This document shows, in pieces, positions 17,382 through 26,344 of a stretch of DNA of 64,000 bases. A model generated the notes under the pieces. It was not told the DNA's origin, did no database searches, and saw only the letters and a list, made by a program, of their open reading frames with translations. The stretch's first letter is position 1. The number at the start of each line of letters is the position of its first letter. This stretch comes from an uncultured Bacteroidota bacterium (GTDB taxonomy: Bacteria; Bacteroidota; Bacteroidia; Bacteroidales; VadinHA17), in the NCBI GenBank assembly GCA_903824785.1, contig CAIJYD010000078.1:225365-289364 (forward strand). Reading direction: 5' to 3'. A program made the translations under genes and the position numbers.

Positions 17382-18431
17382 TTACTGTTCTGGAAATGAG
17401 AATGTAAGTAATTCTGCTGATTCCGAATTAAACTCATCCCAAAGCTTTTCCGATATTGCGGTTTCCGGATTAGTTCCGGCATGTATCAGAAGTCTGTACC
17501 TGAGCACAAGCGATTTCCCTTTTAGTAATTGATAACGGGTTCCTGCAGCAGGAAAAGTTGGCTGACACCATGATAATTCCGGATATTGAATCCAGTCGCC
17601 GGGGTAGTCCGGATTCTGCTTATTCTGTAAAACCATCATTCCGGAACTATTTTTTGCACCGGCAAATAAACCACTTAAGTCAGACCATGCCCGTTTGGGT
17701 ACCATATTTGTGGAATCGGAAAAAACAGCGATTTTCTGAGACTTCGGAGTTTGCATCCGGATGTTCAGTCCACCATATAATTTTGTTCCGCGGCGGGCAA
17801 GGGAAACACTGTCTTTCAGAGCAACAAACCTGAAAGCGAGATCAATTATCCTGCCCTGTTTTGTTGAACGATATGCCCTTATGACAGCCACTTCACTGAC
17901 TATTGGAATGCTATCCCCCCACAACCACAGGTTTTCTGCTTCTATCTGTGCGAAGGAGGCACCATTGGTGAGATTTATCCTGCCGGTGGGCCTAGCAAAT
18001 ACTATCTGAAGAGCATGAAGATCCCCGGTTTTATTCCCGAATTCCACCTCAGGCCATGCCCAGTAAATACCACGATGATGAGGATGATCCCTCGACCAGT
18101 CGCGGGTAAGCAATTCACCTTCAGGGCCATAAACAGGATGAATGTAATTACTCCGGGGAACAGCATAGATACTGGGATTAGCCATAAAGGTATCTGTTGT
18201 CGTAACGATATATTTATTGGCAGCCAGAGTATCCATTGCGTCTCTTTCCAAAACTGTTTTATAGTTGTAACGAAGGACAGGCTTGCCTTCATCAGTAATA
18301 TCGATCTGCCCGTCAACAGGGTTCTGAACTGCTTTAAGCCTCTCTTTGGTCTCTAACCACGAGCATGAGGCAAGGGCAGCTGTCACCAGAAAGAGGGCGT
18401 AATACAAATATTTTTTCTTCTTCATAAGCAT
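17382..18431 (-). CDS. DUF6807 (PmoA-type) lipoprotein
   Basis: Lipoprotein of 349 residues (LFLVTAALASC) from the family annotated as PmoA or DUF6807, common in carbohydrate loci of Bacteroidota and Planctomycetota. Diagnostic stretches are YIHPVYGPEGELLTRDWSRD and the His-rich DHPHHRGIYWAWPEV (~113-128), followed by a long beta-sandwich with GLNIRMQTPK and PSWCQ-like SWCQPTFP. Despite the old name it has no link to methane oxidation. Function is unproven; a sugar-binding or sugar-modifying role is inferred from context. Two ATGs (18431 and 18425) are possible starts. It lies 79 bases downstream of the clan-A glycosidase gene. Confidence 0.8.
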   Translation of the reverse strand: MLMKKKKYLYYALFLVTAALASCSWLETKERLKAVQNPVDGQIDITDEGKPVLRYNYKTVLERDAMDTLAANKYIVTTTDTFMANPSIYAVPRSNYIHPVYGPEGELLTRDWSRDHPHHRGIYWAWPEVEFGNKTGDLHALQIVFARPTGRINLTNGASFAQIEAENLWLWGDSIPIVSEVAVIRAYRSTKQGRIIDLAFRFVALKDSVSLARRGTKLYGGLNIRMQTPKSQKIAVFSDSTNMVPKRAWSDLSGLFAGAKNSSGMMVLQNKQNPDYPGDWIQYPELSWCQPTFPAAGTRYQLLKGKSLVLRYRLLIHAGTNPETAISEKLWDEFNSESAELLTFSFPEQ

Positions 18432-18510
18432 ATTTTTATCATTTAATTATTACTGTTACTCTGACCCGCAGGAAGCTTCTGAAAAATCAATGACAGTAAA
18501 ATATTTAAAA

Positions 18511-20652
18511 TCATTCTCTGTTAAGAATATACCAAAGGGTTTTATACTGTGCTCCTATTCCAAAGGACTGATCCGCTCCTGTTTTGACTACCTTAATTTC
18601 CAATCCCGTATTACCTGACGGATCGAGAGCATAGACGCTGAATTTATCCATATTCCTGAAGATCAGTTTTGCTGGAATCCCTTCGGCACGTACAGGCGAT
18701 GTTCCCCAGTTGTTGCGGACAGTCGTTTTCTGCTCATCCCATTGCATAGCTGTATTTTCAACCCTGCCTGCAGCTACCAGCAATATCCTGGAAGATTTTT
18801 CAACCGGCTTTCCGTCAAGTGCTGACAGTGTTATAGTTGCCCAGTTGCAGAGCGTGGTATCCATGGCGATGGTTATATTTCCCAGATCAATACTTTTTCC
18901 TCCTATATAACCAATGGCTGCTTTAGCCGACGGGGCATTTATCTTAAATACTGCATTTATTGAGTCGCGGCTATCCCATACCAGTTCACCTGTTTCGCTC
19001 TCCCATGCTCCTGCAGGGTTACTGACCGGTTCCGACAGCTTTAATTCCTTTCCCTTCATATTCACACTCATCGGATGAAGAAGGGTAAGAGCATTGGGGG
19101 CGCCAGCTTCCTCCCAGATATAGTTCATATTTGTCCCGTGAAGCCTGAGTTTATCCCCTGTTTTAATGAGGTTTTTCAAAACTTCCTCAGGTGGCAGGTC
19201 AAGTTGAACCGAATGCTGTCCGGGCTTTACTGCACCCATACGGAACAGGGCAGCACCTACCGGAACAAATATCTGTTTGAGGGGATGACCGGCACTGGAG
19301 AAGAAATTATCGACGCGTCCCTTACCATAGGGAGCATCAAAAGTAAAATGATAAATGCCGTCAAAATCCTGAAAAGCGGCAACAGAATTAAGCATCGGGA
19401 ACATTTCAGCACAGAAAAAACTTGGTGCGGGATGATCATACTCACTTATTGTAAGAGGCATTCCTGCAACACGGTGCTGCCCGAAACGGAATAAAGTTCC
19501 CCCTTTCTTATCGGTTACCATTGATGAGTTTCTTATCTTCCAGTCGGTGGACGACCAGCTTTTCGCCGTGAAATTGGGGTGTTCCCAATAGGCGTGCATA
19601 TCGATAAAATCGGAGTATTCCGATTCGCGGTAGACACCCTGAACACCACTGTAGGAGGCCTGGGATTCGGTTACCAGCGCATGTATCTTGAGGTCATTTT
19701 TAAAATAACCGATCATCTCTTTTGCATATGCCATTTCAGTATTCATCAGAAAAGCCCATAGCATCTCTTTCTGCAGGTCGGTAGATGAAACATCATAATT
19801 TTTGATAATTCCCATAAGGTCGTTTTTTAACCCCTGGTTATTCCTGTACTTCGGGTTCGAATTAAGCCATTCTTTCCATTGGCTTATCAGACTTGCTTTA
19901 TGTTCTTTGTTCAGATCAGGAAGATGGGCCCAGCCGGATAAGAGTGAATTTTCATTGTTTACTTCAACAAAAGCTACTGCAGGTTCGTCAGCATAACTGT
20001 TTCCGGTATATGGATTTCTGTGAGTAAGCAATTTTTTTGCATATTCCTTTTGCATTTCGATATAGGGGCGGTAGAACTGGTCGATGGTTTTTCCAAAATC
20101 AAACTGCTCTTCGCCTTTATAATCCATGCCGGGATAAGTACGCGAAACATGAGTATTTATATTGCTGTATATTCCATGTATTTTCAACTGGTAAACCAGC
20201 CAGTCGAGTTTATCAAGCTGACCAGGGTCAAGGTCTTTCATCTCTTTATCCCAGATGCCTTGCGGCACCGACCGCATATCCATGTGATGAAATCTTACAA
20301 CATTCATACCAAGTTTTCTGAGCCGGCCTGCTATAAGGGCTGCTGTTTCTTTATCAGGGAAACTGGAAGAAAAGGTAAGATTTGTTCCAAAAAAGCGGAT
20401 CTTCTCCCCATTGCCATCGGCAAAATGTCCATCTTTCAGGGTAATAAATCCTGAACCACCTGCATCACCTATGTTCAGAAACGACATATCTACTACATTA
20501 ACAGTAGTATCTAGGTCAGGGACAACAAAATCAAACCAGCCATATTCCCTTTTTTCTACAGGTTCGGTCTGGCAGGCAGAAATAAACAAAACAAACAAAA
20601 GAGAGGTTAATATGTATGATCTTCTGATAGAGAAGAGATTTAAACTTTTCAT
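18511..20652 (-). CDS. Clan GH-A glycoside hydrolase lipoprotein (GH5-like)
   Basis: I start at the ATG at 20652, which gives a lipoprotein signal (SYILTSLLFVLFISAC); the frame extends 17 codons further upstream into unlikely sequence. The 713-residue protein has a cellulase-like TIM barrel (~65-480) with FFGTNLTFSSSFP, LGMNVVRFHHMD, an acid/base candidate Glu234 in FVEVNNENSL and a nucleophile candidate Glu404 in LTISEYDHP. About 200 residues of beta-sandwich follow. The retaining clan-A architecture is clear; the exact family and substrate are not. It lies 65 bases downstream of the DoxX/TIM-barrel gene within the eight-gene run. Confidence 0.82.
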   Translation of the reverse strand: MKSLNLFSIRRSYILTSLLFVLFISACQTEPVEKREYGWFDFVVPDLDTTVNVVDMSFLNIGDAGGSGFITLKDGHFADGNGEKIRFFGTNLTFSSSFPDKETAALIAGRLRKLGMNVVRFHHMDMRSVPQGIWDKEMKDLDPGQLDKLDWLVYQLKIHGIYSNINTHVSRTYPGMDYKGEEQFDFGKTIDQFYRPYIEMQKEYAKKLLTHRNPYTGNSYADEPAVAFVEVNNENSLLSGWAHLPDLNKEHKASLISQWKEWLNSNPKYRNNQGLKNDLMGIIKNYDVSSTDLQKEMLWAFLMNTEMAYAKEMIGYFKNDLKIHALVTESQASYSGVQGVYRESEYSDFIDMHAYWEHPNFTAKSWSSTDWKIRNSSMVTDKKGGTLFRFGQHRVAGMPLTISEYDHPAPSFFCAEMFPMLNSVAAFQDFDGIYHFTFDAPYGKGRVDNFFSSAGHPLKQIFVPVGAALFRMGAVKPGQHSVQLDLPPEEVLKNLIKTGDKLRLHGTNMNYIWEEAGAPNALTLLHPMSVNMKGKELKLSEPVSNPAGAWESETGELVWDSRDSINAVFKINAPSAKAAIGYIGGKSIDLGNITIAMDTTLCNWATITLSALDGKPVEKSSRILLVAAGRVENTAMQWDEQKTTVRNNWGTSPVRAEGIPAKLIFRNMDKFSVYALDPSGNTGLEIKVVKTGADQSFGIGAQYKTLWYILNRE

Positions 20653-20717
20653 ACTTCCTGGGGTTAGTTTAAGTAATAAAATTAAAATGATCTGAAATTT
20701 CAACTATAAAAAGATAG

Positions 20718-22250
20718 CTATCCTCTCCAAGGCCGTGTTCTGTTAACATTTGCCAGTACATCGAGGGCAATATTCACATCCTCCACTATCTGAAAATCGT
20801 ACATCCCGACACAAATGAAATCGGCACCATTATCAAACGCATACTTGAAACCTTTTTCAGGTCTTAATGCTCCTGCTGCCAATGTCTTGAAGGCTATCCA
20901 GGGCTGTTCCAGTGTGGCCATAAAATCGATTGTCTCCTGTGGTTTGTGACAAAAATTATTGTCTTTCCATCCCGGTTCAGGAACATCTTTATTAGCCAGA
21001 TCAACCTGTGCTGACCAATAATCGTGAGTATGAAGTGTTTTCACCCAGAAATCGGGTTTAAGCCCATGCTCAACACAAGCTCTGATAGTTTCGATACGAT
21101 GAGCACCGATGCCGGCAGGTTTTCCATAACTTCGAATAAGTTCAAGGCCTTTCTGAAGCTCATCAAAAAAAGTTAAATCGTTATTGTAGACCCTGGTATC
21201 TGATTTACCACCATGGCTGTACAGTGCGTGAGCACCACCTTTTATTGAAGCTTCAATACCCTCTCTGAAATTATTGCCAACACCGCAATCTGAAATAAAC
21301 TGCATCTTTCCACCGGTTTCCTGCCGATATTTGCTGACAATACGGCATTGGGCAGGGTTAGAAATTATGGTATTTATGCCGCATTTTTCTGCCAGCTGAA
21401 GGGTCATCATAACCTTTTCATCGTTATGATACATTTTTATCAGCTTATCGACATAAATAAGGTCTCGTGCATGCGACCAGCCACCAATTAGATTTCCTCC
21501 CATTACCAGGCGGCTCAGCTCAAATTCTCCTATTTTTCCTTTTGGGATTGTCCCTTTCAGATCGGCTAGCGAAGTCAGCTGAAAGCTCTTGAGGGTAGCA
21601 CTCGAAACAGCATCGGCTTTTTCGATAAGAAATTTCTTCTCAAGACTCTCCCATCTCTTCTTTTTATAGATGACATATGCAAAAGCACCAAGAAACGGTA
21701 CGCTGATAAGATCGCGAAGAAATTCACGGCGCTTATCTGAAAAATCTCCATCCGGTTTTGATGAGGGGATCGGAGCATTTGGCTTCTCCTCTTTCCAATG
21801 TTTCAGCCATCTGTCGGCTCCGAAAAAATAGTCTGCCGGCAAAGTCACAAAAACGACCAGGAGAAACAATTCAATAAGGTTTTTATCTACCCACTGATAA
21901 TTACCCTCAGCAACTACCCCAAAGGTATAACCCAATATCGGAGGATATGCAATGAAATAGAAGAAGAGCAGGATAGCTCCCGCCAGTGAAGACCACCGGA
22001 CGAATAATCCAACAAACAGTGACAATCCGATCAGGATAAGTCCCCAGATATTTAGAAAATCAACTACTTTCAGGATCCCCGGCGATGATGCCAGCATATG
22101 AAAAAAATCTGCGAAGATCCATTTTGATCCAAGCAGATAAAACTTAGAGGTCCAGCCGGCGCTTATTAACTTTGTGATACCTTCATAAAGGAAATGCCAT
22201 CCAACCAGTATCCTTAATACTGTAAGAAAATAGATTGAGTATTTTTTCAT
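20718..22250 (-). CDS. DoxX-type membrane domain fused to TIM-barrel domain
   Basis: A 510-residue fusion. Residues ~1-148 contain four hydrophobic helices with the DoxX pattern (RILVGWHFLYEGITKL, LSLFVGLFVRWSSLAGAILL). Residues ~172-195 read KRREFLRDLISVPFLGAFAY, a twin-arginine-like anchor in the middle of the protein. Residues ~215-510 form a soluble alpha/beta barrel that starts like an aldo/keto reductase (GEFELSRLVMGGNLIGG) and continues with CGINTIISNP, ISDCGVGNN, GAHALYSHGG, GIGAHRIETI, and ends FICVGMYDFQIVEDVNIAL. The barrel should face the periplasm. DoxX domains are linked to quinone-coupled oxidation, so a membrane-tethered sugar or small-molecule redox enzyme is plausible but unproven. 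Confidence 0.75.
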   Translation of the reverse strand: MKKYSIYFLTVLRILVGWHFLYEGITKLISAGWTSKFYLLGSKWIFADFFHMLASSPGILKVVDFLNIWGLILIGLSLFVGLFVRWSSLAGAILLFFYFIAYPPILGYTFGVVAEGNYQWVDKNLIELFLLVVFVTLPADYFFGADRWLKHWKEEKPNAPIPSSKPDGDFSDKRREFLRDLISVPFLGAFAYVIYKKKRWESLEKKFLIEKADAVSSATLKSFQLTSLADLKGTIPKGKIGEFELSRLVMGGNLIGGWSHARDLIYVDKLIKMYHNDEKVMMTLQLAEKCGINTIISNPAQCRIVSKYRQETGGKMQFISDCGVGNNFREGIEASIKGGAHALYSHGGKSDTRVYNNDLTFFDELQKGLELIRSYGKPAGIGAHRIETIRACVEHGLKPDFWVKTLHTHDYWSAQVDLANKDVPEPGWKDNNFCHKPQETIDFMATLEQPWIAFKTLAAGALRPEKGFKYAFDNGADFICVGMYDFQIVEDVNIALDVLANVNRTRPWRG

Positions 22251-22451
22251 AGGGAAGATATTAGGTGACTGTTATTTGAAATAAATATACAGCATGATTT
22301 TCTTATAAACAAGAGTTTGCAGATCCATTTTTTTCAGAAATACTTAAGTTTATAATATATTGATTATCAATACATTATAAAGACATAGATTTGCCTTTCA
22401 GCAGAGTGAGATAAGGTCTGACAATTCCATCAACTGTTTATTTTAAAGAAA

Positions 22452-24707
22452 TCACTGAAAACTCCAATCCGCAAGAGAAACGAGACTATCAAAAGAGGTC
22501 ACCGTTTTCAAATTTCCCGATGCTTTTTTAAATGAATATGCCCTGAGCGGAAATTCAAGTTCCTGATTGATTAATTCTTCTGAAGCCGGCTCCAGCATCT
22601 GATCCTTAACTCCGGCTAACAGTACCCTCCTTGGTGCAATACAACCAATCAGATCAGGTAAATCATAAGCTGTTAATACGCCGGCAACGCCCCAGGAAAA
22701 GTCAACCTCATACGGATGCCAGTTACCTCCTCCTTCGCGTGGAGTCAAACCTATCTTATAAAATCTGTTCATTACAACCGATCTGAATGAGATGAGAGGA
22801 CCAACAAGAACAATATTTTTTATTGACGGATCAAATGCTGCAGCATGGATAAGCGGAATAGCCATTTCATTTATCCCTATCGCACCTATCTTCAGGGAAT
22901 CAACGCTATCCAGATTTTTTAAATAACCGATTGTCCTGACAATGTCACCTGCCTGTATTCCGACGACACTTCTTCCTGTTAAAAGTGCTGTATAACCGTC
23001 AGCTATTCCCCTGGCGGCACTGTTTGCTGTTTCGCCAACACCTAGCACATCGATGGCTGCTACAATATATCCCTTTCTGACCAGTTTTTCAATTTCACCA
23101 CCCTGTTTTGCTTCAGCGGCCTTTCCTTTCGGATGAAGGTAGACCACAGACGGATGTTTTACAGAATGATCGTCCGGCAGAAACAGAAGAATAGGAACAG
23201 CATAATTTCCTTCCCCCTTTAATGCATACTTTCCAACAGTATATCCTTCCCTCTGATATCTTCCGTTAATAAACGGCTCTTCCTGTCCACTTCCGGGAGC
23301 AACATATCCAGATAATTCCCTTGCCTTAACCTGCACTGTGGCAAGATGTTTCTGAACATCAAGACGTGCTTTACCCAGATTTTCAATAAGCTTTTCTGTC
23401 TCCTTCCTGTTAACATCAAAAATCATATCGCCGCCAAGGAAGGTAGAGATCTGCCCTGTCGGAGTTACTATCAGTTCATCCTGAGATAATATTTCAGCTT
23501 CCACTTCGGATGGGTCACCAGATAAATTAAAATGTTTCATAAAAAAGGAATAGATAGCCAATCTTATTTTGGGAGTCATCCAATGTTTGGAATCATCTTC
23601 TGCCATCTCAAGGTTTTCATCTTTTCCAAAAATGTTATATGCCTTCCGGGTTTCATTACAGGCTTCACGGGCCCCCTGCAGAGTCAGATATTCATCGCGT
23701 GAAACAAATGTAAGGAGAGCTGGCTTGGGAGCCCTTACTTCCAGAAGGTCCTCAAGGGTTATACCCATGGCCACTCCTCGGTAAAATTCTGATTCGGCAT
23801 CCTGTGCTCCCTTTGTCTCGAGCTGCCGGCGCGAAGCCGTTGACCAGCTGCAAGGCACCGAAACTTTTACACGCTCATCATACGCGGAAATGTAAGATGT
23901 AACCGTTCCTCCTCCTGAAAACCCTGTAACACCAATCCTTTGAGGATCAACATCTTTTCTTGATATCAGGTAATCAATAGCCCGTATTCCATCCCATATA
24001 AAATATTTTGCACAGGATGAGCCCGACAGGAAACACTGATTTCCAAAATAACAGTGTTCAACTACGGAATAGCCTATCGACGAGAGTTTTATTTTTGGAT
24101 CATAATACTGAACATGCTCTCCCTGACCCGGAGGATCAATGGCAAAGACTATAATCCCCTTCTTTACAAGGTTAAAATTAATAACCTGGTAGAGCTGGTT
24201 CCTGAACGACTCCTGATTATGCCCTATTACATTAAGTACGGCAGGAGCTTTTCCTTTAATCTTGTCGGGAATATATAGACACCCTGTAACATAAAACCCG
24301 GGAAATGACTCGAAGACAATCTTTTCAATCCTGTATCCCTTCTTTAATATTACTCCTGTTGTTCTGGCATTTAGAGCACCTTTTGGAGGAAACGGACCGG
24401 CTATCTCCCTAAGCTTTTCCTTAACGAGGTTTTGCCTTCCGATCCAATCCTCCTTCGTTTTTAACCCGGCTATCTCGCGATCTCTGACATCATAATAATC
24501 AGATGTCTGACCAATAAGGTAATTTAGCAGCATGCTTCCCGGATTATTCCACCGGATCCATTGCTGAAAGACCTCTAAATTCTCTTCATCTTTTTTAAGG
24601 AGAAGGTCAGTGCTCTTATTTGGATATTCAATTTGAGCAAACAGGAATCCATTTGCTGAAAGGAGAAAGTTCAGAATAATAAAAATTAAAGATTTTTTCA
24701 TCTTCAT
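22452..24707 (-). CDS. Tandem-domain secreted esterase (acetyl-xylan-esterase-like)
   Basis: Two alpha/beta-hydrolase domains in one 751-residue secreted protein. The start at 24707 gives a signal peptide ending NGFLFAQ. Domain 1 (~80-395) has a complete triad candidate: Ser264 in GVTGFSGGGTVTS, Asp338 in FVSRDEYLTLQG and His375 in EDDSKHWM. Domain 2 (~470-745) keeps the fold (PSVVYLHPKGKA, GYIVAAIDVLGVGETAN) but has GINEMA where the nucleophile elbow should be (Asn613), so it is probably not a serine hydrolase. It is the first gene of the eight-gene minus-strand carbohydrate run. Ester removal from acetylated xylan or pectin is inferred from neighbours. Confidence 0.82.
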   Translation of the reverse strand: MKMKKSLIFIILNFLLSANGFLFAQIEYPNKSTDLLLKKDEENLEVFQQWIRWNNPGSMLLNYLIGQTSDYYDVRDREIAGLKTKEDWIGRQNLVKEKLREIAGPFPPKGALNARTTGVILKKGYRIEKIVFESFPGFYVTGCLYIPDKIKGKAPAVLNVIGHNQESFRNQLYQVINFNLVKKGIIVFAIDPPGQGEHVQYYDPKIKLSSIGYSVVEHCYFGNQCFLSGSSCAKYFIWDGIRAIDYLISRKDVDPQRIGVTGFSGGGTVTSYISAYDERVKVSVPCSWSTASRRQLETKGAQDAESEFYRGVAMGITLEDLLEVRAPKPALLTFVSRDEYLTLQGAREACNETRKAYNIFGKDENLEMAEDDSKHWMTPKIRLAIYSFFMKHFNLSGDPSEVEAEILSQDELIVTPTGQISTFLGGDMIFDVNRKETEKLIENLGKARLDVQKHLATVQVKARELSGYVAPGSGQEEPFINGRYQREGYTVGKYALKGEGNYAVPILLFLPDDHSVKHPSVVYLHPKGKAAEAKQGGEIEKLVRKGYIVAAIDVLGVGETANSAARGIADGYTALLTGRSVVGIQAGDIVRTIGYLKNLDSVDSLKIGAIGINEMAIPLIHAAAFDPSIKNIVLVGPLISFRSVVMNRFYKIGLTPREGGGNWHPYEVDFSWGVAGVLTAYDLPDLIGCIAPRRVLLAGVKDQMLEPASEELINQELEFPLRAYSFKKASGNLKTVTSFDSLVSLADWSFQ

Positions 24708-25003
24708 AATATTTAAAATCACTATCGCCAATCAGGAATAAGAAACTGCAACTTGCGACAGGATCAGTTTTTAAAAGGAACATCAGTTAATAAATGTAAG
24801 GATTAAATTTTACCTGCGAAAGAAGAGGCAATTTAACTTTAATGTTTTTTAACATATTTCGACATGATTATTTCAGAATCAGATTCATACAATCAAAAAA
24901 TAATCGTAATTTTTCATCCGGTTTAAAACCTGAATCAAACCGGTAATAAATCTTTAAAATGAACTTCTGAACTATTTTTTGTCATTAACCATAAACTTAT
25001 TCG
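24708..25003. other. A+T-rich divergent promoter region
   Basis: Non-coding stretch between the minus-strand esterase gene and the leader of the plus-strand GH18 gene. It is A+T-rich with several poly-A/T runs. TATTTTTTG at 24973-24981 is one base longer than the Bacteroidota TAnnTTTG box and could serve the GH18 transcript. I see no ORF, RNA gene or other repeat. Confidence 0.5.
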
Positions 25004-25099
25004 ATGAACCGAGCATGTTTCACCAAAAACTCAGACTTGCATGAACAAAATCAACATGCGAGCTCCATCCGACCTGTTAAGAAAAATATTGTACGGATG
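25004..25099 (+). promoter_or_regulatory. Recurrent two-hairpin leader, copy A (before GH18)
   Basis: This 96-base leader is nearly identical to 41463-41558 upstream of TolC, with a 39-base core that is identical. Hairpin 1: CTTGCATG / CATGCGAG (25035-25061) around AACAAAATCAA, using one G-T wobble where copy B has a Watson-Crick pair. Hairpin 2: CATCCG (25066-25071) with CGGATG (25094-25099) across a 22-base loop; its right arm includes the chitinase ATG. An in-frame ATG opens the leader, so it could also encode an N-terminal extension, but the lipoprotein signal begins only after it. Confidence 0.8.
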
Positions 25100-26290
25100 A
25101 AAAAGTCCCTCCTTTTTATTTCAGCCCTTTTTGCCATTACACTCTTCTCCTGTACAATGAAGAATAAATCGCAGGAAGATAAAGGGGTGAAGATAATGGC
25201 TTATTATTACCCTTCCTGGAGAAACTTCCATCCTGAGAATCTTCAGCTGGGAAAGTTGACCCATATTATTTTCTCCTTTACCGAAGTTATCGGGAATGAA
25301 ATGAAATTTGTAAAAGATTCCTCAGGGCTGATGCTGAAAGCACTTTCCGACCAGAAAAAAATTCACCCGAATCTGAAGGTTATGATTGCCTGCGGAGGAT
25401 GGGGAGGATCGGGAGGATTTTCGGAAATGGCGAGGACAGTTGAGAACCGCAAAAAATTTGTGGAAAGTGTCAGCAGTTTCATCAAGGAATATAATCTGGA
25501 CGGACTTGATATTGACTGGGAATATCCGGGAATGGAAGGCAACGGAAATCCGTTTATTCCTGAGGATAAGGAAAATTTCACATCCCTGATGCGCGAATTA
25601 AGGGAAGCAATGGATAAGATCGGGAAAGATCAGGTTCTGACATTTGCAGTAGCCGGCTGGGAGGAGTTCTTTAATCATGTTGAACTTGATAAAGTTATGC
25701 AATATGCTACTTATATGAATGTTATGTCGTACGACCTGGCAGGTGGCGGCGATACATATACCTCACACCATACCAACCTTGGCCTGGTAAAAATGGAAGA
25801 TCTGAAAGGAACATCTGCGGAAAGAATAATACTGGAACAGGGAGATCTGACAAAACCCTATTCAGCTCAGAAGATTATATCCTACTGTATAGAAAAGGGA
25901 GTCAAGCCCGGACAAATTGTAATCGGAGGAGCCTTTTACGGAAAAGGATGGAAGGGTGTTCCACCTGAAAACAACGGATTGTATCAGTCGAACAGGGGAT
26001 CATACAGAGGTGCCGGCAACTATTCCAGAATCCGTGAAACACTTGAGGATAAGAACGGTTTTGTAAGGCATTGGGATTCCGTTGCCATGGCTCCGTTTCT
26101 TTATAATGCTACCGACAGCATCTTTATTTCATATGAGGATACTGTCTCAATAAGACTTAAAACAAATTATGCCGCTACTACCGGGCTGGGCGGAATAATG
26201 TTCTGGGCGCTGAGCGGGGATACTGACAAAGATGGACTGGTAGATGCCATCTATGCTGAGAAAATGAGGCATTTAAATCCCGGAAAATAA
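25097..26290 (+). CDS. GH18 chitinase-like lipoprotein
   Basis: Glycoside hydrolase family 18, cleaving beta-1,4-GlcNAc links by substrate-assisted catalysis. The start at 25097 gives a clean lipoprotein signal (MKKSLLFISALFAITLFSC, lipobox Cys19); the frame opens 31 codons earlier but that part matches the repeated leader. Conserved items: KIMAYYYPSWRNF near the start, LKVMIACGGWGGSGGFS (the SxGG strand), the catalytic DGLDIDWEYPG with Glu142 as acid, MNVMSYDLAG, and GGIMFWALSGD near the C-terminus. It has one catalytic domain, no visible carbohydrate-binding module and about 397 residues. It faces a second GH18 gene tail to tail. Confidence 0.92.
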   Translation: MKKSLLFISALFAITLFSCTMKNKSQEDKGVKIMAYYYPSWRNFHPENLQLGKLTHIIFSFTEVIGNEMKFVKDSSGLMLKALSDQKKIHPNLKVMIACGGWGGSGGFSEMARTVENRKKFVESVSSFIKEYNLDGLDIDWEYPGMEGNGNPFIPEDKENFTSLMRELREAMDKIGKDQVLTFAVAGWEEFFNHVELDKVMQYATYMNVMSYDLAGGGDTYTSHHTNLGLVKMEDLKGTSAERIILEQGDLTKPYSAQKIISYCIEKGVKPGQIVIGGAFYGKGWKGVPPENNGLYQSNRGSYRGAGNYSRIRETLEDKNGFVRHWDSVAMAPFLYNATDSIFISYEDTVSIRLKTNYAATTGLGGIMFWALSGDTDKDGLVDAIYAEKMRHLNPGK

Positions 26291-26344
26291 TCCGCTATTA
26301 ACCGGCTGAAGTCAGTCGGATAATATAAAGCCGCATTCACCATT

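Noticed and set aside
17382-18431. Reading the PmoA label as a methane monooxygenase subunit
   Set aside because: The DHPHHRG-type lipoprotein has no membrane helices like particulate methane monooxygenase; the name is historical.
25004-25096. N-terminal extension of the GH18 gene and its match before TolC as true coding sequence
   Set aside because: The extensions precede perfect signal peptides and would mask them; conservation is strongest in bases forming hairpins. Treated as leader, with translation left as a test.
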